A DNA stretch of 64,000 bases from Alistipes sp. (lineage in GTDB: Bacteria > Bacteroidota > Bacteroidia > Bacteroidales > Rikenellaceae), in the NCBI GenBank assembly GCA_017520545.1, contig JAFXFM010000022.1:1-64000 (forward strand). The letters run 5' to 3'. Below are positions 52,561 to 61,455 of the stretch, piece after piece. The number at the start of each line of letters is the position of its first letter. The stretch's first letter is position 1. A program made the position numbers and the translations under genes. The notes beneath the pieces were generated by a model. It did no database searches and was not told the origin of the DNA. It worked only from the letters and a program-made list of their open reading frames with translations.

Positions 52561-52926
52561 CTACCAACTATATTGCAACGCATCTTCCACAAAGCGCAAC
52601 GATACGACCTGATTGCCTATTACATCTATCGCTACCAGCGAAAATCGAGGTTCAAGCATCGAGCAGTGTTGTGCCATATATGCCGAGGCAGCACGACGCA
52701 TAGCACGCAGTTTCTGCTCGGTCAGAGCCTCCTCGGGAGCCGTCATCGAACCGGCTTTGCGAGTCTTCACCTCCACGAAGTGCAACTCGTCGTAGCGCGA
52801 AGCGATAATATCAACCTCGCTCCTTCCTATGCGGTAGTTGCGCTCGACTATCATAAAGCCGTTACGGCGAAGGTAATCCACCGCCGCCTGCTCTCCCAAC
52901 GCTCCTCGCTCCTGCTTTTCGGTCAT
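52561..52926 (-). CDS. yraN: YraN/UPF0102 endonuclease-fold protein
   Basis: A 121-residue member of the UPF0102 family with a restriction-endonuclease-like fold. The conserved elements are GEQAAVDYLRRNGF (about 8-21), RNYRIGRSEVDIIA with the Glu/Asp metal-site residues (about 29-42) and ELHFVEVKTRK with the core E-x-K (about 48-58). The biological role is not established. It lies between pepE and waaA on the same strand. Confidence 0.9.
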   Translation of the reverse strand: MTEKQERGALGEQAAVDYLRRNGFMIVERNYRIGRSEVDIIASRYDELHFVEVKTRKAGSMTAPEEALTEQKLRAMRRAASAYMAQHCSMLEPRFSLVAIDVIGNQVVSLRFVEDALQYSW

Positions 52927-52971
52927 TATTTTAGCTGTCAGCCTTTTATATATATACCTATTACAACCCTA

Positions 52972-53673
52972 TTACAACAAGAAGGACAAATCGTCGCCGG
53001 CATTCACCTCGTACGCCGCAACACCCTTCTTGAAAATGCGCATCGGGCGCGAGCCTATAAGTTCCAACTCTCCATTGATATAGCGAAGCATACAACCCTC
53101 GCGCAAACCTACAACATAGCGACGTGGATTAGCCTCGATATACTCCTCGATGCGCTGCTCACGAGTCTCTCCGGCGTGTCCCTCGGGATTTGCATCGAGA
53201 TAGTGCGGATTTATCTGGAACTTCACCGCACCAATAGCCTTGAAAGAGTGCGGCTCGACGATAGGCATATCGTTTGTGGTGCAGATTGTCGGACAACACA
53301 CGTTGCTACCTGCCGACCAACCCACATACGGCACACCCTCCTTCACTCGCTTCAAAATGGCAGTCATAAGCCCCTGCTCCTGCATCTTCTTCGCAAGGGC
53401 AAAGGTATTGCCGCCACCTACGCAGATTGCTTGCGCCTCCTTAATAGCTTTACGAGGAGACTTCTCGCGATGTATCGAGCGAACCTTCACGCCAATCTCA
53501 TTGAAACGCTCCTGCACCTTACGCTCGTACTCGTCGTATGAGAATGTTACGGCGGCGTATGGCACAAAGATAACTTCGCTTATGCCCTGCAAATGCTCGC
53601 CAATATGGGCAATCGGGTACTTCAAATAGGGTTCACCTGCGTTTGTCGAGTTCGAGATAAGAAGTAGTTTCAT
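52972..53673 (-). CDS. pepE: Peptidase E (alpha-aspartyl dipeptidase)
   Basis: Cleaves dipeptides with N-terminal aspartate; cytosolic serine peptidase of family S51. The 233-residue protein carries the nucleophile in VGWSAGSNV (Ser120), preceded by VGGGNTFAL near 85, and NPHYLDANPEGHAGETREQR near 155, which contributes the catalytic histidine region. The length matches the family. It is divergently transcribed from acpP and is probably first gene of the pepE-yraN-waaA transcript. Confidence 0.93.
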   Translation of the reverse strand: MKLLLISNSTNAGEPYLKYPIAHIGEHLQGISEVIFVPYAAVTFSYDEYERKVQERFNEIGVKVRSIHREKSPRKAIKEAQAICVGGGNTFALAKKMQEQGLMTAILKRVKEGVPYVGWSAGSNVCCPTICTTNDMPIVEPHSFKAIGAVKFQINPHYLDANPEGHAGETREQRIEEYIEANPRRYVVGLREGCMLRYINGELELIGSRPMRIFKKGVAAYEVNAGDDLSFLL

Positions 53674-53746
53674 ATATACCTTTGATTTTTAGTTGTTTAC
53701 AAATCGAGTTTAGCCGATTGTTGGTAAATTTTTTATAAATTTATGC

Positions 53747-53774
53747 CAAAGATAATAAAAAAGTGTTACATTTG
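53747..53774. promoter_or_regulatory. Overlapping divergent promoters, pepE and acpP
   Basis: Minus strand TATCTTTG at 53747-53754 would serve pepE. Plus strand TACATTTG at 53767-53774 would serve acpP. Only 12 bp separate the two -7 boxes, so the two promoters must compete for polymerase. Confidence 0.65.
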
Positions 53775-53780
53775 CACCGT

Positions 53781-53914
53781 TGAGTCAGTATATTTTTAAA
53801 CTCGTTCAGTAGGAATATACTCACAGAGCGCAGTACAGTTGCGTTTTTAACGGAAGAAACTGAAAAAGAATTTTATACACAACTAAACTATTGTTAAATT
53901 AAAAACTGAAAGTT
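53781..53914 (+). promoter_or_regulatory. acpP 5' leader with hairpin
   Basis: About 130 bases separate the predicted transcription start from the acpP ATG. The leader contains an 8-bp stem AGTATATT with AATATACT and additional flanking complementarity. No known riboswitch is recognised. Confidence 0.45.
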
Positions 53915-54148
53915 ATGTCAGAGATTCAAGAAAAAGTTGTTAAAATTATCGTTGACAAGTTGGGCGTTAAGGAGACTGAGGTTACTCCAGAAGCTACCTT
54001 CACAGGCGACCTCGGCGCTGACTCGTTGGATACCGTAGAGCTCGTTATGGAGTTCGAGAAGGCATTTGGTGTTGAGGTTGCTGACGAGGATGCAGAGAAG
54101 TTCCAGACTGTAGGCGATGTTATCAACTACATCGAGGAGCACAAATAA
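53915..54148 (+). CDS. acpP: Acyl carrier protein
   Basis: Carries growing acyl chains in fatty acid synthesis. The 77-residue acidic four-helix protein has the phosphopantetheine attachment site [10 protein letters not shown] with Ser37. fabF follows 43 bp later and rnc after that, the classic acpP-fabF-rnc order. Codon choice is typical of a highly expressed gene. Confidence 0.98.
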   Translation: MSEIQEKVVKIIVDKLGVKETEVTPEATFTGDLGADSLDTVELVMEFEKAFGVEVADEDAEKFQTVGDVINYIEEHK

Positions 54149-54191
54149 TTTTATATCTATTTGAAAAACATCTCACAAGCGAAAAAGGATA

Positions 54192-55442
54192 ATGAAAGAG
54201 GCGAGGAGAGTTGTTGTAACAGGTATCGGAACAATCAACGCCATCGGCAACAACATCGAAGAGTATTTTTCTAATCTCGAAAAAGGAGTTTCCGGCGCAG
54301 CCGCAATAACTCTTTTCGATGCCGCTAAATTCAAATCTCAGATCGCTTGCGAGGTCAAAAATTACGATTGGACGAAATACTTCGACCGTAAAGAGGCACG
54401 CAAATATGACCGTTTCTGTCAATTTGCCCTCATAGCGGCTACGGAGGCTGTCGAGAATGCAAATTTCGACTTCGATACCCTCAACAAAGAGCGCGTAGGC
54501 GTAATTTGGAGTTCGGGAATCGGTGGTATCCAATCTTTTCACGATGAAGTAGTGGGCTGGGTCGAGGGTGATGGTATCCCTCGCCACAGCCCATTTTTTG
54601 TACCTCGTCTTATCACCGATATTGCAGCGGGCCACATCTCTATAAAGTACAACTTTATGGGCCCGAATTACAGCGTAACATCGGCCTGCGCCTCGTCGAA
54701 CCACGCAATGATTGACGCGCTAAACCTCATTCGCTGGGGCAAAGCGGACGTTATCGTTACGGGTGGCTCGGAGGCTCCAATCACCATTGATGCTCTCGGT
54801 GGTTTCGCCTCGATGCACGCACTTTCGACTCGCAACGACAGTCCATCGACCGCCTCACGTCCATTCGACGTTGGTCGCGACGGTTTTGTTATTGCCGAGG
54901 GTGCAGGAGCGCTTATCTTCGAGGAGTACGAACACGCCAAGGCTCGAGGTGCAAAAATCTATTGCGAAGTTGTCGGAGGAGGAATGTCTGCCGACGCTTA
55001 CCATATGACCGCACCGCACCCCGATGGTAAGGGTGCTATAATCTCGATGCGCGAAGCGTTGGAGGACGCCGAGTTGAAGGTGGAGGATATCGACTACCTC
55101 AACACTCACGGCACATCCACTCCGCTTGGTGATATCGCAGAATTGACAGCAGTTAAGGCACTCTTTGGCGACCACGCCTACAAGATGAACATCTCATCTA
55201 CAAAATCTATGACGGGACACCTGCTTGGTGCTACTGCTGCGGTGGAGGCATTGGCCTGCATTATGGCGATAGAGCGAGGTGTGGTGCCACCAACTATCAA
55301 TGTCGAGGAGTTGGACCCACAAATCGACCCGAAACTGAATCTCACACTCGGCACTGCGCAGAAACGCGAGGTGAAGTGCGCTATGAGCAACACATTCGGC
55401 TTCGGAGGACACAACTCGACCGTAGTATTCCGCAAAATCTAA
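54192..55442 (+). CDS. fabF: 3-oxoacyl-ACP synthase II
   Basis: Condensing enzyme that elongates acyl-ACP with malonyl-ACP. The 416-residue protein has the Cys-His-His triad: TSACASSNHAM (Cys near 165), NTHGTSTPLGD (His near 305) and TGHLLGATAAVEA (His near 340), as well as the GFGGHNSTVVF C terminus. It lies between acpP and rnc on the same strand. Confidence 0.97.
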   Translation: MKEARRVVVTGIGTINAIGNNIEEYFSNLEKGVSGAAAITLFDAAKFKSQIACEVKNYDWTKYFDRKEARKYDRFCQFALIAATEAVENANFDFDTLNKERVGVIWSSGIGGIQSFHDEVVGWVEGDGIPRHSPFFVPRLITDIAAGHISIKYNFMGPNYSVTSACASSNHAMIDALNLIRWGKADVIVTGGSEAPITIDALGGFASMHALSTRNDSPSTASRPFDVGRDGFVIAEGAGALIFEEYEHAKARGAKIYCEVVGGGMSADAYHMTAPHPDGKGAIISMREALEDAELKVEDIDYLNTHGTSTPLGDIAELTAVKALFGDHAYKMNISSTKSMTGHLLGATAAVEALACIMAIERGVVPPTINVEELDPQIDPKLNLTLGTAQKREVKCAMSNTFGFGGHNSTVVFRKI

Positions 55443-55451
55443 ATTCCAAAG

Positions 55452-56222
55452 ATGATTGACTTTATACTCCGTCCGATACGCCGTAACTTCGGACGCAACA
55501 AATCATACTATCGACTCATTGACGATATGTTCGGCTTCATACCGAACAATATCGAACTATATAAGTTGGCTCTTGTTCACAAATCGGCTTCGATTGATGT
55601 CGGAGGTCATAGCATAAACAACGAGCGACTCGAATTTTTGGGCGATGCCGTAATCGAGAGCATCACTTCGGACTATCTATTTATCGAGTACCCGGACTAC
55701 AACGAGGGAGAACTTACGAAGTTGCGTTCGAAGTTGGTATCGCGCCAATCGCTCAACGCCATAGCCTGCAAGTTGGGGCTGGACAAGCAGATTATCTGCT
55801 GTCATTCGATAAACGCCACGCAGAAGCACATCTTTGGCGACGCCTTCGAAGCGATGATGGGCGCCATCTATCTCGACCAAGGCTACAACTTTGCTAACCG
55901 CCTGCTTATAAACCAGATATATGCCACGAAGCTCTCGCTCGAAGAGGTTGATGAGACCGAAACCGACTTCAAGAGCCGCCTTATCGAGTGGGGACAGAAG
56001 AATCACCACACCGTAGTTTTCCGCACCAAGGGCAATCCTACCGGCGCAGGGGCAACGCGTTCGTTCCATTGCACCGTATTGGTCGATAATTTGGAGGTCG
56101 GACACGGCATTGGCTCTTCAAAGAAAGAGGCGGAGCAGAAGGCCGCACAGTCGGCAACCCACGAGCCAAGCGACGAGGATATTGCACGTATGCTCGACAA
56201 GTTGGACAAGATGAGTAAATAG
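55452..56222 (+). CDS. rnc: Ribonuclease III
   Basis: Double-strand-specific endoribonuclease for rRNA processing and RNA turnover. The 256-residue protein carries the signature NERLEFLGDAVIES (about 57-70) with the metal-binding Glu/Asp residues, a second metal-binding Asp/Glu in FGDAFEAMMGAIYLDQGY near 130, and a C-terminal double-stranded RNA-binding domain (about 165-237). It begins 9 bp after fabF. Confidence 0.96.
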   Translation: MIDFILRPIRRNFGRNKSYYRLIDDMFGFIPNNIELYKLALVHKSASIDVGGHSINNERLEFLGDAVIESITSDYLFIEYPDYNEGELTKLRSKLVSRQSLNAIACKLGLDKQIICCHSINATQKHIFGDAFEAMMGAIYLDQGYNFANRLLINQIYATKLSLEEVDETETDFKSRLIEWGQKNHHTVVFRTKGNPTGAGATRSFHCTVLVDNLEVGHGIGSSKKEAEQKAAQSATHEPSDEDIARMLDKLDKMSK

Positions 56223-56230
56223 TCGCAGCT

Positions 56231-56860
56231 ATGCAGGTTATTCGCGAAAAGATATCGTTACGAGGCATCGAATCGCTCACCGAGGATGAGTTGCTCACCA
56301 TACTATTGGAGGATAGAGCTCTCGCCAACGAGGTGTTGAGCGAGTGTGGCTCGCTGGCAAATATCGCAAATATGCCTGCGTCGCGCCTGCGAATGGTAGC
56401 CGGATTGGGAAGCAAACGCGCTGAACGTATTCAATGTGCCATAGAGGTAGGACGTCGTATCGCCTCTGCAAGCAAGGCTGTTGAGGATGTTATCTCGTCG
56501 AGCGACGATGTGGTGCGCATAATGCGTCCGCAACTCCAAGAGTTGAAGCACGAGGAGTGCTGGGCTATATACCTCACAAACTCTAACCGCATAATCGAGC
56601 GTTCACGCATAAGTCAAGGTGGTGTTCAGGCTACGGTCGTAGATCATCGACTTATCGTAAAGAGAGCCTTGGAGTTGCTCTCCACCAGAATTATTATAGT
56701 GCACAACCACCCATCGGGCACAGCAACGCCAAGTGGCGCCGACTTCGACATCACAAAGCGCATCAAGGAGGCTACTTCTCTATTTGACATTCAGTTGCTC
56801 GACCACATTATAATAAGTTCAACCGAGAGTTATTCGTTCAAAAGTAGCGGAAAGTTGTAA
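56231..56860 (+). CDS. radC: RadC-like JAB-domain protein
   Basis: A 209-residue DUF2466/RadC family protein: an N-terminal helix-hairpin-helix-like region (about 30-75, MRMVAGLGSKRAERIQ type) and a C-terminal JAB/MPN metalloprotease-like domain with HNHPSGTATPSGAD (His158, His160, Asp171). No specific role is established for the family despite its historic name. It is 8 bp downstream of rnc and ends the acpP operon; a terminator overlaps its stop codon. Confidence 0.92.
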   Translation: MQVIREKISLRGIESLTEDELLTILLEDRALANEVLSECGSLANIANMPASRLRMVAGLGSKRAERIQCAIEVGRRIASASKAVEDVISSSDDVVRIMRPQLQELKHEECWAIYLTNSNRIIERSRISQGGVQATVVDHRLIVKRALELLSTRIIIVHNHPSGTATPSGADFDITKRIKEATSLFDIQLLDHIIISSTESYSFKSSGKL

Positions 56861-56886
56861 AGGTAGATTTGTTTCTACCTTTTTTT
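56859..56886 (+). terminator. Terminator of the acpP operon
   Basis: A 9-bp stem, aaaggtaga with tctaccttt, is followed by T's. It begins within the radC stop codon and runs up to the next promoter. Confidence 0.82.
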
Positions 56887-56888
56887 AT

Positions 56889-56920
56889 TTTGCTATTTAT
56901 CTTTTTTATTTTTATCTTTG
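56889..56920 (+). promoter_or_regulatory. Promoter of the GH109-like gene
   Basis: TTTG at 56889-56892, a 20-bp spacer and TATCTTTG at 56913-56920. It excludes the upstream in-frame start at 56869, so translation starts at 56953. Confidence 0.8.
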
Positions 56921-56952
56921 TGAATAGAAAAGCAACTAAACTTCAACTAATT

Positions 56953-58362
56953 ATGAAAAAACTTCTTTGTGTTGTACTCCTACTCGCAGCACTTATGGTA
57001 GGCACAACAACCCCATCCTACGGAAAAGTCCGTTCGAAAAACTACTCTGTAAAAAAGGGAATGATTCATTTCAAGGAGCCTGCCCGTGCCAAGGGTCAGA
57101 CCTCGATGCTCGGTTTCGCAGCGAAGCCAATCGAGAAGGTGCGTGTAGGAATCATCGGTTTAGGTATGCGCGGCAAGGGCTTCGCCCGTCGCCTCACTTT
57201 GATTGAGGGTTCGGAGGTCGTAGCCATTTGCGATATAGTTCAGGAGAACTTGAACAAGACACAAGCAATCATCAAGAAGGCGGGTGGAAAGCCTGCTGTC
57301 GAGTACGTTGGCGCCGATACTTGGACAAAGTTGTGCGAGCGCAAAGATATCGACCTCGTATATATCGTTACACCGTGGGAGTTGCATACCCCAATGGCTG
57401 TATATGCAATGGAGTGTGGCAAGCACGTTGCTATTGAGGTCCCTGCCGCAATGACCGTCGAGGAGTGCTGGCAGTTGGTTGATACATCGGAGCGCACACG
57501 TCAGCACTGTATGATGCTCGAAAACTGCATATACGACCACTTTGAACTCACCACACTGAATATGGCTCAGCAGGGTCTTTTTGGCGAGATTATCCACGGT
57601 GAAGGTGGCTATATCCACAACTTGGACATCTTCTGGGACCGATATCACGAGAATTGGCGATTGAAGTTCAACCAGAAACATCGTGGCGACGTCTATGCGA
57701 CTCACGGTCTTGGTCCAATCTGCCAAGCAATGAATATCCACCGAGGCGACCGTATGACCTTCCTCGTATCTATGGATACCGATTCGTGGGTAGGCAAGAA
57801 GGTTGCAAAGGAGCAGTTGGGCTCAGAGGAGTTTGCAAATGGCGACCACACCTCAACCCTTATCCGCACACACAAGGGTAAAACCATCGAGTTGCAACAC
57901 AACGTATATACACCACGCCCATACGACCGCTTGCATCAGCTCACCGGAACAAAGGGGTTCGCAAACAAGTATCCGACTACGGGTATTCTCTTGGAGGGTG
58001 ATGTGATAAAGAAGAACAATGTCGCACCCGACCACGAGAATCTCTCGTCGCACAAATTCCTGCCGGAAGATGTTTACAATGCGTTGATGGAGAAGTATCG
58101 CCACCCTATCCAGAAAGAGTTGATGGAGAAGGCGAAGAAGGTTGGTGGCCACGGAGGTATGGACTTCATTATGGATTACCGCCTTATCTACTGTCTAAAT
58201 CACGGCTTACCTCTCGACCAAGATGTATATGATGCAGCCGAGTGGTCGTGCATTGGTGAGTTATCGCGTGCATCTATCGAAAACAACTCTATGCCTGTAG
58301 CAATTCCCGATTTCACTCGTGGCGAATGGAACCGACTCAAAGGTATAACCTTTGCAAAATAA
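56953..58362 (+). CDS. Secreted GH109-like Gfo/Idh/MocA family protein
   Basis: Probably an NAD-dependent alpha-N-acetylgalactosaminidase. The 469-residue protein has a Sec signal peptide (cleavage near SYG-K, about residue 24), a Rossmann motif VGIIGLGMRGKGFARR near 67, EVPAAMTVEECWQLVD near 163 and the GH109-type blocks MLENCIYDHFELTTLNM, GEGGYIHNLDI and ATHGLGPICQAMNIHRGD. Many family members have a Tat signal; this one looks like Sec. It has its own promoter. Specificity (GalNAc or other sugars) is by family resemblance only. Confidence 0.88.
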   Translation: MKKLLCVVLLLAALMVGTTTPSYGKVRSKNYSVKKGMIHFKEPARAKGQTSMLGFAAKPIEKVRVGIIGLGMRGKGFARRLTLIEGSEVVAICDIVQENLNKTQAIIKKAGGKPAVEYVGADTWTKLCERKDIDLVYIVTPWELHTPMAVYAMECGKHVAIEVPAAMTVEECWQLVDTSERTRQHCMMLENCIYDHFELTTLNMAQQGLFGEIIHGEGGYIHNLDIFWDRYHENWRLKFNQKHRGDVYATHGLGPICQAMNIHRGDRMTFLVSMDTDSWVGKKVAKEQLGSEEFANGDHTSTLIRTHKGKTIELQHNVYTPRPYDRLHQLTGTKGFANKYPTTGILLEGDVIKKNNVAPDHENLSSHKFLPEDVYNALMEKYRHPIQKELMEKAKKVGGHGGMDFIMDYRLIYCLNHGLPLDQDVYDAAEWSCIGELSRASIENNSMPVAIPDFTRGEWNRLKGITFAK

Positions 58363-58373
58363 GCGGGTAGGTT

Positions 58374-59360
58374 ATGATACCTACGATGACATATTTTAAG
58401 ACAGCTCTGTCAGCTCCCGCGCTTCACTTCAAGCGTCTAAGGCTGGCAGAGCCTGTTCTTTGCAACGGCGAGATTGTTGTCCGCCGCACATTCTCGGCAA
58501 TAGAGAGCGAGATTAAGGTTGAGGGGCGACACTTCCTGCTATATTTGCCATTGAAGCAGGAGTATCAGTACAACATCGAGCAGTTGGAGATAACGGCACA
58601 AGAGCGTAGTCGCGGGCCGCTTATCGAGAATCACATCTTGGGAGAGGAGCTGACACTATACTCCTCACTCGGACACAAACAACATCTTGACGTTATATTG
58701 CAAGAGGTGCCTTCGGGTATGATGCTGAAAGAGGCAGTAAACCACTATCGCGCCGACGATTTGAAGGCGGCAATACGTAAGATGAAAGAGCGAATGGACG
58801 CTATCGGTTTCCGACACAACAACCTCATTCCGACAAACATCGTAATTTGCGACAGCGGCATTGCCCGCCCACTGCGATATTGGTATGCCGAATGGGAACT
58901 CTACTCCGATAACGACATATCGCAACTACTCGATTTCATCGAGCAAAACTGCTTCAATAAATCGGATGAGGCGCTATCTCACCTCTCCGTGCAGGATTGC
59001 GAGGGCGAATATAGAGCCAAACCGACCAAACACAACGGCATAACGCGCCTATGCAAAGGTCATCGCTACGGCTTTGTCGATAGCGACGGACGCCAAATCA
59101 CGCCGTACATCTATTCGTGGGCGAGCGACTTCTGTGAAGGCCGTGCCATAGTGGCAAAGAACAACAAAATGGGCGTAATCAACAGTAAGGGACGCAAAGT
59201 CATCTCCGTGATATACAAACATATCGAGTTCGACATCGAGACGGGCATTTTCACCGCCACAAACGACCGCTTTCGCTACCTTTTCGACTACGATGGCGAT
59301 CTTATTAAGCGCACTGTTCTCGCCGAAGAGGACCAAAACGGAGTGAATGTTGGAGTGTAA
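58374..59360 (+). CDS. Pseudokinase-like domain fused to WG repeats
   Basis: A 328-residue protein. Residues about 40-190 look like a small protein-kinase or sugar-kinase-like lobe: VILQEVPSGMMLKEAV as a hinge-like strand, then FRHNNLIPTNIVICD (147-160) in the position of the catalytic H-x-D-L-x-P-x-N-I loop, with Asn replacing the catalytic Asp. No DFG-like motif follows. Residues about 228-310 hold two to three WG (KWG) repeats, YGFVDSDGRQITPYIYSWA and MGVINSKGRKVISVIYKHI. No signal peptide. The gene starts 11 bp after GH109 and could share its transcript. A non-catalytic binding role is inferred. Confidence 0.65.
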   Translation: MIPTMTYFKTALSAPALHFKRLRLAEPVLCNGEIVVRRTFSAIESEIKVEGRHFLLYLPLKQEYQYNIEQLEITAQERSRGPLIENHILGEELTLYSSLGHKQHLDVILQEVPSGMMLKEAVNHYRADDLKAAIRKMKERMDAIGFRHNNLIPTNIVICDSGIARPLRYWYAEWELYSDNDISQLLDFIEQNCFNKSDEALSHLSVQDCEGEYRAKPTKHNGITRLCKGHRYGFVDSDGRQITPYIYSWASDFCEGRAIVAKNNKMGVINSKGRKVISVIYKHIEFDIETGIFTATNDRFRYLFDYDGDLIKRTVLAEEDQNGVNVGV

Positions 59361-59405
59361 TCCCTAAATTTTCATTGTTAAATGAAAAGTCTATCAGTTT
59401 TTTAG

Positions 59406-59413
59406 TATCTTTG
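59406..59413 (+). promoter_or_regulatory. glyS -7 box
   Basis: TATCTTTG, 38 bp before the ATG. No -33 match at the usual spacing. Confidence 0.5.
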
Positions 59414-59451
59414 TGCGTTAAAAAGGAAAAAACATAGAAAAATTATACAAT

Positions 59452-60993
59452 ATGACACAGGAGGAATTGTTTAAGAAATTAATTGCGCACTGCAAGGAGT
59501 ATGGCTTTATATTCCCTTCAAGCGAGATCTATGATGGTCTTGGCGCAGTTTATGACTATGGTCAGAATGGTGTTGAGTTGAAGAATAACATCAAGCGTTA
59601 TTGGTGGGATTCGATGGTTAAATTGCACGAGAATATCGTGGGTATCGACGCCGCAATTTTTATGCACCCACGCACTTGGGAGGCCTCGGGCCACGTTGCA
59701 GCATTCAACGACCCGCTTATCGACAATAAGGATTCAAAGAAGCGTTATCGTGCCGATGTGCTTATCGAGGACTACCTCGCAAAGCTCGATGAGAAGATCG
59801 AGAAGGAGGTTGAGAAGGCTCGCAAGCGTTTTGGCGAAGCTTTCGACGAAGAGCAGTATCGTGCAACCTCGCCTCGCGTGAAGGAGATTTCCGAAAAGCG
59901 CGACAGCGTTCACAACCGCTTTGCCGAGGCGTTGAATAACAACGACCTCGCCGAGTTGAAGCAGATTATCCTCGACTGCGAGGTTGTTTGCCCCATCTCC
60001 GGCACTCGCAACTGGACCGATGTTCGTCAGTTCAACCTTATGTTCTCGACACAGATGGGTTCGACTGCCGAGGGCGCAAACACCATCTACCTCCGTCCCG
60101 AGACTGCACAGGGTATCTTCGTAAACTACCTCAACGTGCAGAAGACAGGTCGTATGAAGTTGCCATTCGGTATCGCACAAATTGGTAAGGCTTTCCGTAA
60201 CGAGATTGTTGCCCGCCAGTTTATTTTCCGTATGCGCGAGTTCGAGCAGATGGAGATGCAGTTCTTCGTACAGCCGGGCACCGAGATGAAGTGGTGGAAC
60301 GAGTGGAAGAATACCCGTATGGCTTGGCATCGTGCTTTGGGCTTCGGCGACGAGAACTACCGCTTCCACGACCACGACAAGTTGGCTCACTACGCAAATG
60401 CCGCTACCGATATCGAGTATAACTTCCCATTCGGCTTCAAGGAGGTTGAGGGTATTCACTCTCGTACCGATTTTGACCTTGGTCGTCATCAGGAGTTCTC
60501 AGGCAAGAAGATTCAATACTTCGACCCTGAACGTGGCGAGAACTATGTTCCTTACGTTGTCGAGACCTCGATTGGCGTGGATCGTATGTTCTTGCAGATT
60601 ATGTCGGCAGCATACTGCGAGGAGAAACTCGAAAATGGCGAGGAGCGCGTTGTGTTGCGTATTCCTGCTTGCTTGGCTCCTACGAAGGTTGCCGTTATGC
60701 CACTCGTAAAGAAGGATGGACTTCCGGAGAAGGCTCGCGAGATAATCGATGCGTTGAAGTTCGACTTCAATGTAGCATACGACGAGAAGGACTCTATCGG
60801 CAAGCGTTACCGCCGTCAGGACGCTGTAGGTACTCCATTCTGCGTAACCGTCGATCACCAGACTTTGGAGGACAACACCGTAACCGTACGTCATCGTGAT
60901 TCGATGCAGCAGGAGCGTATCGCTATCGACGATTTGTACTCTATGGTCGAGAAGGAGACTTCGTTCCGCGAGTTGTACAAGAAGTTGAAGTAA
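59452..60993 (+). CDS. glyS: Glycyl-tRNA synthetase, single-chain class II type
   Basis: Charges tRNA(Gly) with glycine. The 513-residue protein is the archaeal/eukaryote-like alpha2 form (GlyQS), not the two-gene bacterial tetramer. Evident blocks are GFIFPSSEIYDGLGAVYDYG near residue 18, YLRPETAQGIFVNY near 220, GIAQIGKAFRNEI (motif 2) near 242 and a class II motif 3 with SIGVDRMFL near 370. A C-terminal anticodon-binding domain follows. ruvX starts 11 bp downstream, so glyS-ruvX-def may form one operon. Confidence 0.96.
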   Translation: MTQEELFKKLIAHCKEYGFIFPSSEIYDGLGAVYDYGQNGVELKNNIKRYWWDSMVKLHENIVGIDAAIFMHPRTWEASGHVAAFNDPLIDNKDSKKRYRADVLIEDYLAKLDEKIEKEVEKARKRFGEAFDEEQYRATSPRVKEISEKRDSVHNRFAEALNNNDLAELKQIILDCEVVCPISGTRNWTDVRQFNLMFSTQMGSTAEGANTIYLRPETAQGIFVNYLNVQKTGRMKLPFGIAQIGKAFRNEIVARQFIFRMREFEQMEMQFFVQPGTEMKWWNEWKNTRMAWHRALGFGDENYRFHDHDKLAHYANAATDIEYNFPFGFKEVEGIHSRTDFDLGRHQEFSGKKIQYFDPERGENYVPYVVETSIGVDRMFLQIMSAAYCEEKLENGEERVVLRIPACLAPTKVAVMPLVKKDGLPEKAREIIDALKFDFNVAYDEKDSIGKRYRRQDAVGTPFCVTVDHQTLEDNTVTVRHRDSMQQERIAIDDLYSMVEKETSFRELYKKLK

Positions 60994-61004
60994 TCGAGGT
61001 TCAG

Positions 61005-61421
61005 ATGGGGCGAATCTTGGCAATAGACTACGGCACACGCCGCACGGGTTTAGCAGTTAGCGACCCGTTGCAGATTATTGCCGGTGCGCTCGAAACGGTC
61101 GAAACCAAGCAGTTGGAGCGATATATTGCCGACTACTGCGCTAAGGAGGACGTTACGACGATTGTCGTGGGCAAGCCTACGCAGATGAATGGCGAGAATA
61201 GCGAAACAATGCGCTTTATCGAGCCGTTGGTTGGTCGTCTGCGACACAATTTCCCCGACAAGGAGATCGTTCTATACGATGAGCGATTTACCTCGGTTTT
61301 GGCGCAACGCACCATTCGCGAGAGCGGCATCGGCAAGATGGCTCGTCGTGATAAGGCGCTGGTCGATAAGGTCGCAGCAACGATAATTTTGCAGTCCTAT
61401 ATGGACTCCGCAAAGCTGTAA
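61005..61421 (+). CDS. ruvX: Holliday junction resolvase-like RuvX/YqgF
   Basis: A 138-residue RNase H-fold protein of the YqgF family, linked to pre-16S rRNA processing. Motifs: ILAIDYGTRRTGLAVSD (about 4-20, with the first catalytic Asp), TTIVVGKPTQMNG near 52 and YDERFTSV near 94, and the C-terminal DKVAATIILQSYM near 122. The length is usual. Confidence 0.92.
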   Translation: MGRILAIDYGTRRTGLAVSDPLQIIAGALETVETKQLERYIADYCAKEDVTTIVVGKPTQMNGENSETMRFIEPLVGRLRHNFPDKEIVLYDERFTSVLAQRTIRESGIGKMARRDKALVDKVAATIILQSYMDSAKL

Positions 61422-61454
61422 TTAAAAATTAAAAATTAAAAATTAAGAGTTAAA
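61420..61454. repeat. Heptad array aattaaa between ruvX and def
   Basis: Five 7-bp units: three aattaaa, then aattaag and agttaaa. It fills the gap between the ruvX stop and the def ATG at 61456. No -7 box is visible within it. Confidence 0.85.
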
Positions 61455-61455
61455 A

